Origin: Methylobacillus flagellatus KT
GTDB taxonomy: Bacteria > Pseudomonadota > Gammaproteobacteria > Burkholderiales > Methylophilaceae
Assembly (NCBI RefSeq): GCF_000013705.1
Contig: NC_007947.1
Location: 1,240,001-1,304,000, forward strand
Length of the DNA: 64,000 nucleotides
Reading direction: 5' to 3'
In this document: positions 1-8,074 of the stretch, one piece after another
Position numbering within the stretch: position 1 is the first letter of the stretch
Layout of the letters: each line of letters starts with the position of its first letter
Translations under genes and position numbers: made by a program
The notes under the pieces: model-generated
Seen by the model: only the letters and a program-made list of their open reading frames with translations
Told to the model about the DNA's origin: nothing
The model's database searches: none

Positions 1-416
1 AGTACATGTGAGACAAGGTAATGCGTACTTGAGACTCCTATTATTGAAGGCATACTCAGTCATATGCCATCGTTACTCAGGTAAAATCATGTCAGAATTT
101 TCCTGCAGAAGAATAGGGATGAGGCCGATAAAAAATCTGTAAATACATGGTTACAATAGTTTCGCTGATTGGCTCAGACTGAGCTGGTTCCCCCGGCAAG
201 GATCACTTATATACGGACAATAAGGGATTGAGCTGATCAGCACTAATACGAGGAGTCAATCTCACTTTAATATCCATATTGTAATGGCAAAAAAATCGAG
301 GAAGGATTAAGGCAGCGCCATTGTGGATTGATGGTCAGGTTTATAGATCGTCAGTATGTCAGGAAGTTTATTGACTAAGTTGTTTTGATCACTATTGCCA
401 ACAGGATGGGATATCA
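1..416. other. gene-free AT-rich stretch at left edge
   Basis: No reading frame with a credible start and ribosome binding site is visible on either strand. Base use is clearly more AT-rich than the housekeeping DNA after 2050, and the same is true of the orphan genes that follow. It could be the end of an accessory region or the decayed remains of older genes. I see no tRNA, insertion-sequence end or long repeat in it. Confidence 0.5.
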
Positions 417-743
417 ATGAAATGGATAGTCATCGCTACAGATAAGACTAAAAAATTATTCTCGTTGAAATCTTATTCCACGGGAAAGTATTCTGTCATC
501 GAAGCTCCGCAGAATTTAGAATTGAATTTTCACGACTCAGTATTTGGTGATTTTTCTTCAGTGGGCTTTCGTTTCATGGAGAAATCCAATGGTCAGAAAT
601 TTTTAGTCGAGGTGAGACTGGCTAACGTAGGCATGGTGGAAGCATTGAAAACCACCCTGAGTCATGGAATTACACCCCGCTTGCAAGGGAAATCTTCCCC
701 TGGCGTAAGCCATCCTTTATCTGGAACTGGCAATGAACCATAG
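417..743 (+). CDS. hypothetical protein, 108 aa
   Basis: I do not recognise this family. The protein is soluble-looking, with alternating hydrophobic and charged residues in the first 85 residues and a low-complexity Ser/Pro/Gly tail (SSPGVSHPLSGTGNEP). There is no signal peptide or membrane segment. The ATG follows a purine-rich AGGATGGGA about 6-9 bases upstream, a fair ribosome binding site. It stands alone in AT-rich DNA with no partner gene, and its codon use is AT-rich, which suggests accessory origin. It could be a true orphan gene or a fragment of a larger decayed one. Confidence 0.5.
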   Translation: MKWIVIATDKTKKLFSLKSYSTGKYSVIEAPQNLELNFHDSVFGDFSSVGFRFMEKSNGQKFLVEVRLANVGMVEALKTTLSHGITPRLQGKSSPGVSHPLSGTGNEP

Positions 744-900
744 CCTAACTTCTGGCATGGAAGAAGTGAGATGCAGGATGAGAACTTGATGAAGCTAAGG
801 CTAAGGATCTTATTTGCAGCGACTGCTGAAAACAATAGCGCTTAGAGACTATCAACACGCAGAATAATGATTTAAAGTTTTCAATCAATCATCTCTTTTT

Positions 901-1338
901 TTACTGCAGAAGAATCAATTTTGCAACTCCTCCTTTTTCATAAAACACAATTGCATTTTGTTTGTAATGTTTTCCAATTTCTTTTGCGGTATCTAGATCA
1001 ATATCGATCACAATAAAGTTCTTTTCCGGCCACTCGCCATGTGTTGACTTGGATAGGCCCTGCTTGAAGCTAATAAAGCGTTGCCTAAGTTCATTGCCAA
1101 GTTTCTCAGTATTCTGGATATTGATCATCTCATCTGTAGGGTTGCTGAGTGGATTGAATGCAGAGATGATGGCCATGGTAGTAGCTGCATGCTGTTGCAG
1201 AATATTATCCATCTCTTGACTATGGCTCCCAATCTTCATTACAAAAGAATATGAATCACATTCCACAACATAATCTGCATCGGAATAGGCTGCAATCAAC
1301 TTTTCAGGTAAAACGGTTTCTTTTAATGAATCATTCAT
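901..1338 (-). CDS. hypothetical protein, 145 aa
   Basis: Unrecognised cytoplasmic protein. The open frame extends upstream to 1434, but I place the start at the ATG at 1338-1336 (MNDSLKETVLPEKL) because CTGGAG lies about 7 bases before it, while the upstream extension is hydrophobic, AT-rich and lacks a ribosome site. The middle contains a helical stretch around IISAFNPLSNPTDEMINIQ, and the C-terminus has a short strand-like end (NAIVFYEKGGVAKLILLQ). No catalytic motif is visible. It is AT-rich like its neighbours and faces the preceding orphan gene tail to tail. Confidence 0.55.
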   Translation of the reverse strand: MNDSLKETVLPEKLIAAYSDADYVVECDSYSFVMKIGSHSQEMDNILQQHAATTMAIISAFNPLSNPTDEMINIQNTEKLGNELRQRFISFKQGLSKSTHGEWPEKNFIVIDIDLDTAKEIGKHYKQNAIVFYEKGGVAKLILLQ

Positions 1339-1688
1339 CACTGCTCCAGTGTGTGTAAAGGCTGTCATTGTTCTGAAGAGATATATTGCCGAAATATAAA
1401 ATAATTTTATAAAGGCTATATTATTGACTGTCAATATGGATTATTGATCAGGTTTTTAATATGAGAAAAATGTGATTGGAAATTAAATTGATGAAGCAAA
1501 AATTTTAATGTTTATGTATTTTCTAGATCTGGCGATTAACAGTAGACTTAAACCAAGATGCTCATGGGATAAATAAATATACGAAATTTTTGATCATATA
1601 GTACGCGGTGAAGGCAACTTCATGGTATTCAATGTAAAACCCTAAAAAGAAAGGAATAAATCCTAGTAGTGGATCATGATTTTTCTCA

Positions 1689-2024
1689 CTATTTCATGCA
1701 GTGAGCGTGTATATTATCCAGCGACATATAATTGTAAAGAAAAGAATGTATTTTATCGCTCTTACAGCAGTGAGTTGAGGGGTGTGTCATATGTGGAGAG
1801 GGTTTGATCCATTCGAATGGTTCGTCGTGCTGCTCTCGTGCGGCTGGTTGTTGGGGCAGTTTTTCTTGCTTTCGTTGATCTAAGGCAAGCTGCAAGACAT
1901 GATGGCGTTGTACTTTATACTGAGTTTTAAGCTTGGCTTTATCTCTGTCGTCTTCACGCGTCTTCAAAACGCAGACTGTGATAGTCAAGACAGCCGCTGC
2001 TATTCCCGTAAGCCTCCCTGTCAA
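1689..2024 (-). CDS. doubtful small membrane-anchored hypothetical protein, 111 aa
   Basis: This frame begins with TTG 28 bases after the stop of the ABC transporter gene, so it could be the last gene of that operon. The N-terminus has one hydrophobic segment (residues about 5-20, LTGIAAAVLTITVCVL), followed by a very basic and Gln-rich stretch and a His/Cys-rich tail. No convincing Shine-Dalgarno sequence precedes the TTG. The composition is unusual for a folded domain, so this may be a chance open frame. Confidence 0.3.
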   Translation of the reverse strand: MTGRLTGIAAAVLTITVCVLKTREDDRDKAKLKTQYKVQRHHVLQLALDQRKQEKLPQQPAAREQHDEPFEWIKPSPHMTHPSTHCCKSDKIHSFLYNYMSLDNIHAHCMK

Positions 2025-2051
2025 CTGGATAACAACCGATCATTATTTCAG

Positions 2052-3821
2052 CTAGTTTTCAAAGCTTTCAGCCTGTAGCTTCCACATTTGAGCGAATACT
2101 CCGCCTTGATTGCGAAGCGTTTCAGGGTGACCATCTTCTATTATTTTCCCATTTTCTAACACAATGATGCGGTCAAATGACGCAAGAGTAGATAACCGGT
2201 GAGCAATAGCCAATACAGTGCGACCACGCATGAGATCGGCCAGAGCCGCCTGAATTTCCTTTTCGGATTGAGTATCGAGTGCTGAAGTGGCTTCATCAAG
2301 GATCAGGATGGGAGCATCCTTGAGGAAGGCGCGTGCGATGCCCAGACGTTGCCTTTGCCCCCCGGACAGCGAGACGCCGCGTTCGCCGACCACAGTGTGG
2401 TAGCCTTTCGGCAGGGCGCGGATGAATTCATCGCAATAGGCATTGCGGGCTGCCGCATACACTTCCATGGCTTTGGCATCGGGACGTCCATAGCGAATAT
2501 TTTCAAATACCGAGCGGTTGAATAGCGCGATATCCTGAGGCACCACGGCTATCCGCTCGCGCAGGCTGTCCTGTGAAACCATGTCTATGGGTTGCCCATC
2601 GATGAGGATACGGCCTTTTTTCACATCATCCAGGCGCTGTATCAGGCTGATCAGTGTGGATTTTCCGGAGCCTGATGCGCCAACCAGTCCCACGCGTTCA
2701 CCGGCCTTGATCTCTAGGCTCAAGCCCTCAAAAACCTTATTGCCGTTAGGGTAAGCATAGGAAATATTGTCCAGCTTGATGATGCCGCGCTCCACTTGCA
2801 GCTGGGCAGGCCGGTCAGGGTCTTGCACGGTGTGTGGGCTGGCGATGACCCGCAGCGTCTCGTTGATGACGCCAAACTGCTGAGCTGTACCGACTAGGGC
2901 CAGTGCGAGGTCGCGTGAGCCGTGCAGGATGCGGAAGGTCAGTGCACTGACAATGACGACATCGCCGGTGCTGATAGTATTGCTGCGCCAGAGCATAATT
3001 GCCCAGTACAGCATAATGCCGGCAGTGATCACCAGGCAGAGGTCATGGATCACGCGTGCCATTTCGATATGCATCCAGCTGCGCCGGTGGGCCGATGCCT
3101 CCTTGTTCAGCTCCTTGGCCAAGCGGCGCTTTTCGCGCAGGCTGGCAGCAAATGCCTTGACTGTCCAGACATTGCTGACGACATCGACCATCTCGCCGCT
3201 GGCACTGGATGCACGTTGCGCGTAGTCATAGTGTATCTTGCGTCCGCGCACGCCGAACAGGATCAGCACGCCAGCGACAAGCAGCACCGAAAGAACCAGG
3301 CCTATGCCCATGGGCCACCGTATCGTCGTGAGCACCAGGACCGCGCCGAGGAAGTCCGTGATCGGCGGCAGGATGCGCCAGAAAATCGTGCCGAACAATT
3401 CCCCGGTGGCTGCGGCAGTGGCGGTGACGCGGTTGCCGAGAGAGCCTGAAAAATGCTGATTGAAGTAGCGCATGGAGTGCCCGGTCAGGTGCACAAACAA
3501 ATCCAGGCGCAGGTCGACACCGCTGGCAACAATCGCGCGCGATCCCTGCACGCCTCCTATGCGCCACATGATGTTTTCCAGGGTAATCAACGCTAAAAAG
3601 ACCGCGAGCGGCATCCAGACATTGGCGGTCACGCGCGGTTCATGACCGTCCATGGCATCTATCAGCATCTTCATTGCATATTGCACACCAACGGCACAGC
3701 TGGCGGCAATGATGATAACCAGGAATACCGAGCCAAACAGCCAGGGCCGGATACGAACATAGTGAAATAAAAAGGGAATGGCGCGATTAGGAATGACGTG
3801 GTGGTTTTTCTTCATATTCAT
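2052..3821 (-). CDS. ABC exporter, fused permease-ATPase (MsbA-like)
   Basis: Half-size ABC exporter of 589 aa, acting in the inner membrane, probably as a homodimer. Residues about 25-310 form the six-helix transmembrane domain. The ATPase domain follows, with Walker A GASGSGKST (381-389), signature LSGGQ (485-489) and Walker B ILILDE (505-510), so it should be active. It is the fourth gene of a minus-strand operon after a glycosyltransferase, UDP-galactopyranose mutase and a GH1-like protein, with a 51-base gap. By context it may flip a lipid-linked galactofuranose-containing glycan or glycolipid. The substrate is inferred; lipid or peptide export by this family is also common. Confidence 0.85.
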   Translation of the reverse strand: MNMKKNHHVIPNRAIPFLFHYVRIRPWLFGSVFLVIIIAASCAVGVQYAMKMLIDAMDGHEPRVTANVWMPLAVFLALITLENIMWRIGGVQGSRAIVASGVDLRLDLFVHLTGHSMRYFNQHFSGSLGNRVTATAAATGELFGTIFWRILPPITDFLGAVLVLTTIRWPMGIGLVLSVLLVAGVLILFGVRGRKIHYDYAQRASSASGEMVDVVSNVWTVKAFAASLREKRRLAKELNKEASAHRRSWMHIEMARVIHDLCLVITAGIMLYWAIMLWRSNTISTGDVVIVSALTFRILHGSRDLALALVGTAQQFGVINETLRVIASPHTVQDPDRPAQLQVERGIIKLDNISYAYPNGNKVFEGLSLEIKAGERVGLVGASGSGKSTLISLIQRLDDVKKGRILIDGQPIDMVSQDSLRERIAVVPQDIALFNRSVFENIRYGRPDAKAMEVYAAARNAYCDEFIRALPKGYHTVVGERGVSLSGGQRQRLGIARAFLKDAPILILDEATSALDTQSEKEIQAALADLMRGRTVLAIAHRLSTLASFDRIIVLENGKIIEDGHPETLRNQGGVFAQMWKLQAESFEN

Positions 3822-3872
3822 GCCTCAACGCCAATGATCAAGCGTGTCCTGATTTCATGAGTGTTGTTCTGT

Positions 3873-5066
3873 TCAGGCGGATAGCATCTTGCCTGGATCG
3901 GGATCCTGTGCCGCATGTCCCTGAGGCAGGTGCTGCCATTTGCGCAGCACAGCCGCCAGCGGCGCATATAGTGGCCGGTTGCCATGCCCACTGTCGGCAG
4001 GGCCGAGCAGGCCGGTTTCGCAGTGCCTGTCGTTATCCCAGCCTGGGTAATCCAGTATCGGGTAGAGGCAGACGCCCTCCAGCGGTATGCCAGCCTTAAT
4101 CGCTTTGTCGACCTCGAGACAGACGCCTTCCAGCCAGGGCGCCCGTTGCCTGCCTTCGGCCCCGGTTTCAGCGAGGAGCAGGGGACGGCCATAGCGCAGA
4201 TACACCTCGGCCAGCATGTCATGCAGGGGGCGGTAATACGGCGAATTCAGCGCAATGGTGTCGCCACCCAGGAACCATTGGTTATCGCTATAGAAATTGA
4301 GGCCGACGATATCCAGATATCTGGGATCACCACCGAGCCCGGGCCAGAGTTCGCCTATCAGCAGATCGCAGGCCTCGAATTGCGCTTGCCGGTAGATTTC
4401 GGCCGGTCTTTTATCGCGCGGATGCTCTGGACGTGGCAGGACATTGATCAATGGCTCTGCCGTGATGAAACGCGCACGTGGATCCACATCGCGGATAGCC
4501 TCGATTGCGGCGATGGTGGCACGTACCAGCTGGTGCTTGAGCTCCATGCCACGGCCTTTGGTCGTGGGATTGAACTTGGCCATGTCACCGCCAGCCCATG
4601 CCCAGAACGACATTTCATTGATCGGACAATAGAAGGGTATCTCATCACTTTCTTGACTGACCACGCGCGCAGCCGCAGCTGCATAGCGCGCAAATCTGTC
4701 GACAAAGGCAGGGCGCCAGATATCGAGGTCATCCGGGTAACCGTAATGGCACAAATCCCAGATCACCTGTACCTTTGCTTCCTGTGCGGCCCGTAGCATG
4801 GGAAGAAAGCTGGACCAGTCGTATTGCCAGGGCTGACTTTCCACCAAGTGCCAGCGTATGCCGTCACGCATGGTGCGGATGCCATGCGCGACGAGCGCGT
4901 TGTAATCAGACTGTGCCCACTGTTCATGCAGGGTAGAGGCGATCAGGTCCAAGCGACGGCCATCCGCCCGGCGGTGTGAGGAACACTCGAACCCACCAAG
5001 AAAGAAGCTCCGGAAATGCCTGCTGTGGGGGGGCTGCAGCTGCGGGTTATGGAGAGTCTCTTGCAC
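3873..5066 (-). CDS. GH1-like glycoside hydrolase (beta-glucosidase-like), 397 aa
   Basis: Predicted TIM-barrel glycoside hydrolase related to family 1. The NE pair of a GH1 acid/base site lies in CPINEMSFW (E151), and the ETG of a nucleophile loop in LLLAETGAEG (E300). The protein is shorter than classical beta-glucosidases (about 450 aa). It has no signal peptide, so it should act in the cytoplasm. It sits 13 bases after UDP-galactopyranose mutase in the same direction. It may trim or remodel the sugar made by its neighbours, or act as a retaining transglycosidase; the sequence does not decide this. Confidence 0.75.
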   Translation of the reverse strand: MQETLHNPQLQPPHSRHFRSFFLGGFECSSHRRADGRRLDLIASTLHEQWAQSDYNALVAHGIRTMRDGIRWHLVESQPWQYDWSSFLPMLRAAQEAKVQVIWDLCHYGYPDDLDIWRPAFVDRFARYAAAAARVVSQESDEIPFYCPINEMSFWAWAGGDMAKFNPTTKGRGMELKHQLVRATIAAIEAIRDVDPRARFITAEPLINVLPRPEHPRDKRPAEIYRQAQFEACDLLIGELWPGLGGDPRYLDIVGLNFYSDNQWFLGGDTIALNSPYYRPLHDMLAEVYLRYGRPLLLAETGAEGRQRAPWLEGVCLEVDKAIKAGIPLEGVCLYPILDYPGWDNDRHCETGLLGPADSGHGNRPLYAPLAAVLRKWQHLPQGHAAQDPDPGKMLSA

Positions 5067-5079
5067 CGTTTGCTCCGTT

Positions 5080-6219
5080 CTAAACTACAGCCTTGAGCGG
5101 CAGGGCATTGGCTTCTGCTTCCGCCAGGCGGTGATAGGTGGCCAATGCCTGGCCAATGACCTGATCCATGTTGTAGTACCTGTAAGTCGCGAGACGCCCG
5201 ACAAATGTCACGTCCGGACTTGCATCTGCCAATGCCTGGTACTTGCGGTAAAGCTCGGCATTTTCTGGCCTCGGAACCGGGTAGTAGGGATCGCCCTCTG
5301 CCTGGGGATATTCATAAGTCAGCGCGGTTTTGGCATGCTGCTGGCCAGTCAAGTGCTTGTACTCGGTAATGCGGGTATAGGGCACCTCCTGGTCGGGGTA
5401 GTTGACCACACCCACTTCCTGAAACTGCGGAGTATCTTCAGTGGTGTGCCTGAATGCGAGCGAGCGGTAAGGCAGCTTGCCAAAGCGGTAATCGAAATAC
5501 TCGTCTATAGGCCCGGTAAAGATGAGGTGCTTGAAATGCACTTCATCACGGATCTCGCGATAATCGGCATTGAGCATGATCTTGATATTGGGGTGGTTAA
5601 GCATGTTCTCGAACATGCGCGTGTAGCCATGCAGAGGCATGATCTGGAATTCATCGAGGAAATAGCGATCATCGGTGTTGGTGCGGGTAGGTACGCGCGA
5701 GGTGACGGACTTATCCAGCTGTGACGGATCCAGTCCCCATTGCTTACGGGTATAGCCGCGGAAAAATTTCTCGTATAACTCCCTGCCGACCTGACTGATG
5801 ACTACATCTTCCGAAGTCTTGATCTCGTCCAGCGTTTCCGCGCGTGCGGCGAGGAAGGCCTCGGCCTGTTCCGGAGTGAGGTCAAGGTCATAAAGCTGGT
5901 TGAGGGTGGTCAGGTTGATGGGGATGGGCACCAACTTGTCATCCACCTTGGCCAACACCCGGTGCTCATAGTGCCGCCATTCAGTGAACTGCGACAGGTA
6001 GTCGACAATGCGCCGGGCATTGGTGTGGAAGATATGCGGGCCATAACGGTGGATCAGCAGGCCGTCATCATTGTAATGGTCGTAGGCATTGCCGCCGATA
6101 TGCGGCCTGCGGTCTATGATCAGCACGCGTTTGTCCAGGCCGGCAGCCAGGCGTTCCGCCAGTACGCTACCGGCAAAGCCCGCACCCACGATGAGGTAGT
6201 CAAATCCTTCGGCGGCCAT
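5080..6219 (-). CDS. glf: UDP-galactopyranose mutase
   Basis: Flavoenzyme that interconverts UDP-galactopyranose and UDP-galactofuranose in the cytoplasm, supplying galactofuranose for surface glycans. The FAD-binding GAGFAG is at residues 12-17, followed by the acidic end of the second strand (IIDRR) and the family motif GGNAYDHYNDDG. The conserved HRYGPHIFHTN histidine region and the W/R-rich stretch GYTRKQWG are present. The length of 379 aa is normal for bacterial Glf. The gene starts 3 bases after the upstream glycosyltransferase stop, so the two are translationally linked. Confidence 0.95.
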   Translation of the reverse strand: MAAEGFDYLIVGAGFAGSVLAERLAAGLDKRVLIIDRRPHIGGNAYDHYNDDGLLIHRYGPHIFHTNARRIVDYLSQFTEWRHYEHRVLAKVDDKLVPIPINLTTLNQLYDLDLTPEQAEAFLAARAETLDEIKTSEDVVISQVGRELYEKFFRGYTRKQWGLDPSQLDKSVTSRVPTRTNTDDRYFLDEFQIMPLHGYTRMFENMLNHPNIKIMLNADYREIRDEVHFKHLIFTGPIDEYFDYRFGKLPYRSLAFRHTTEDTPQFQEVGVVNYPDQEVPYTRITEYKHLTGQQHAKTALTYEYPQAEGDPYYPVPRPENAELYRKYQALADASPDVTFVGRLATYRYYNMDQVIGQALATYHRLAEAEANALPLKAVV

Positions 6220-6222
6220 GGG

Positions 6223-7485
6223 CTAGACCCTTGATGGCATGGTTGGACGCTCGGCATATTGGCCGGGGAAATACTCCAACGCCTGCGATTGGGCAGTATC
6301 GATGGCCTTTTCCATGATGTTGCCCATGCGCAGCACAGTGTCGTCCCAGGACATGCCCATCAGGATCAAGTCTGCCATGTGTGCGACCTGTTCGGGCTGT
6401 TGCATGGAGGCCAGAGCGGTTTCCACTGCCTGGATAAAGCTGGCGCTATCGCTGGCAATATGCACCAAGCCGGTGTCGCCATAGCTGTTGACGACGTCTC
6501 GTATTGGTGTTGAGACCACGGGGCGGCCACCGGCAAGATATTCTGGCGTCTTGGTCGGGCTAATATAGCGTGTGGCCTCGTTGATCGCAAAAGGCATCAG
6601 CGCCACGTCCCAGCCGCCCAGATATTGTGGCAACTCATCGTAGACCTTGGGGCCAAGATAATGGATGTTGGGTCTTTGCGGCAGCTCGTCGGGGTTGATC
6701 TTCGCCACTGGTCCTATCATGATGATTTGCCATTCAGGGCGTGCAGCTGCCACGGCATCGATGAGCTCCAGGTCCAGGCGTTCATCGATCACGCCATAGA
6801 AGCCCAGCCTGGGGCCACTGATCGCTGCCTGATCCTCAGCTTGCTCGGTCACGCGTCGCGCAGCCTTGAAATGGGCAATATCGACACTGCTGGGGAAAGG
6901 GTGGGTGTTGGCATGGTGCTTGCGCTTGGCATCATAAAGGCTGTAGCCGCCGGTGAACACCAGGTCGGCCCGGTCCAGCAGTCGCTTTTCATATTCCAGC
7001 AGCTGCGGTGGTGCTCCCCTAAAGGCGGACAACTCATCCATGCAATCGTAGACAATCAGCGAAGTGCGCACATGATCGGTAAAAGCCATGCTCATGGGGG
7101 TGTAGTACCAGAGTACCGGGTCCACTTGGGTCAATGACAGGTAGCGATCCAGCAGTTCGCGCTGGATCTTTACAGCGCGGTTGGCTTCCAGGTCAGCCTT
7201 GGGAATGTAAGGTGTCAGCACGCGCACGCCTTCCTCCGTCATCTTCACGGCCAGCCGCGCAGAAGCAGACTGGCTCGCGCAGGGCTCCTCAAAGAACAAC
7301 ACTTCATAGTGCTTCGCAAAACGGCTCATCAAGTGCTGCGGCCTTTGATAGACGAAATTCCAGCGCAGATGGGACAGGCAGAGCAACAGGGGTTTGTTGG
7401 GGTTGGGCAGAATGGTGCTGGCTTGAACAGCACCGATCGTCTGTTTTGATTTGCCGATAGGATCCTGATTTGGGCACCAGCTCAT
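6223..7485 (-). CDS. glycosyltransferase, GT-B fold, 420 aa
   Basis: First gene of the galactofuranose operon. After about 30 variable residues comes LLCLSHLRWNFVYQRPQHLM, typical of a family of glycosyltransferases found beside glf. The C-terminal half carries the GT-B nucleotide-sugar end, with SPTKTPEYLAGGRPVVSTP as the donor-site loop. It is predicted to be a cytoplasmic or peripheral membrane enzyme. With Glf directly downstream, UDP-galactofuranose is a likely donor, though the acceptor is unknown. The promoter should lie in 7486-7565. Confidence 0.8.
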   Translation of the reverse strand: MSWCPNQDPIGKSKQTIGAVQASTILPNPNKPLLLCLSHLRWNFVYQRPQHLMSRFAKHYEVLFFEEPCASQSASARLAVKMTEEGVRVLTPYIPKADLEANRAVKIQRELLDRYLSLTQVDPVLWYYTPMSMAFTDHVRTSLIVYDCMDELSAFRGAPPQLLEYEKRLLDRADLVFTGGYSLYDAKRKHHANTHPFPSSVDIAHFKAARRVTEQAEDQAAISGPRLGFYGVIDERLDLELIDAVAAARPEWQIIMIGPVAKINPDELPQRPNIHYLGPKVYDELPQYLGGWDVALMPFAINEATRYISPTKTPEYLAGGRPVVSTPIRDVVNSYGDTGLVHIASDSASFIQAVETALASMQQPEQVAHMADLILMGMSWDDTVLRMGNIMEKAIDTAQSQALEYFPGQYAERPTMPSRV

Positions 7486-7565
7486 GGATAGCTCCTTCTG
7501 AAATGAAACTGGAGATTATCCAAGTGATAGTGAGCTGTTGTATCAGTGCAATAGATTAAATAGGG

Positions 7566-7715
7566 TCAGAAAACATTAGTGTTAATTGCAGAGCTATCCA
7601 AGCCGATCAAGCTGGCTTTGAATTGGGCACCGTCCGGGTGTATCACCACAAAAAGATCGCCACCGGCCATCTCGTTGGGCTTGGCTTTATGCACTGCTAC
7701 GTTATTGAGGTTCAT
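7566..7715 (-). CDS. small orphan ORF, 49 aa, possible gene remnant
   Basis: A minus-strand frame from ATG at 7715 to TGA at 7566 encodes a protein-like sequence beginning MNLNNVAVHKAKPNEMAGGD and ending SSAINTNVF. The composition is that of a folded protein, but I do not recognise it, and no clear ribosome binding site precedes the ATG. An in-frame TGA lies only four codons upstream. It sits between the galactofuranose operon and tRNA-Arg, a usual spot for mobile-element debris, so it may be what is left of a longer gene. Confidence 0.3.
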   Translation of the reverse strand: MNLNNVAVHKAKPNEMAGGDLFVVIHPDGAQFKASLIGLDSSAINTNVF

Positions 7716-7822
7716 GGGAGCAATGGCTCATCTGGGGCATCAACTGCCCGCTGAGAGTGTTGCACCAATCGTGCTCTCGTTGAATGGCGGGTTGCAATGG
7801 ACAGGTCTGAACGGTATTGAAC

Positions 7823-7856
7823 AAAAAACCCCCGCAATCACTAGGATTGAGCGGGG
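7823..7856 (-). terminator. rho-independent terminator after tRNA-Arg
   Basis: Read on the minus strand, CCCCGCTCAATC, a short loop and GATTGCGGGGG form a GC-rich hairpin with a two-base bulge, followed directly by TTTTTT. It lies about 40 bases after the end of the minus-strand tRNA-Arg and is well placed to end that transcript. Confidence 0.8.
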
Positions 7857-7893
7857 TTTGTCGGATGGGGTTGAACTGCTTTGAATTCTGGAT

Positions 7894-7968
7894 TGGTGTC
7901 CCCGTCAGGACTCGAACCTGAAACTGACCCTTAGGAGGGGCCGGTGATATCCGTTTCACCACGAGGAC
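7894..7968 (-). tRNA. tRNA-Arg (anticodon CCT)
   Basis: Minus-strand cloverleaf of 75 bases with encoded CCA end. The acceptor stem GTCCTCG pairs with CGGGGAC (one G-U), the D stem is GTGA/TCAC, the anticodon stem GGCCC/GGGTC (one G-U) closes loop CTCCTAA with anticodon CCT, and the T arm is TCAGG-TTCGAGT-CCTGA. It reads the rare AGG codon and matches the E. coli tRNA-Arg(CCT) layout. Confidence 0.95.
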
Positions 7969-8003
7969 ATCCAAGCCCGTTATTCTACCTTTTTAGTCGC
8001 TTG

Positions 8004-8070
8004 AGCGGTACTGTTTCGCTTGGTTTCTGGCCGTCAATTTTGGCTTCTGACCTTGCTTCACAGTACCGCT
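8004..8070. repeat. 67-base element with 11-base terminal inverted repeats
   Basis: AGCGGTACTGT at 8004-8014 is the exact reverse complement of ACAGTACCGCT at 8060-8070. Inside are two near-identical direct copies, GGTTTCTGGCC and GGCTTCTGACC. It lies just after the ahpF stop on the minus strand, so it could be a 3' structure for ahpF mRNA or a small non-autonomous element. No flanking target duplication is obvious. Confidence 0.6.
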
Positions 8071-8074
8071 GCGG

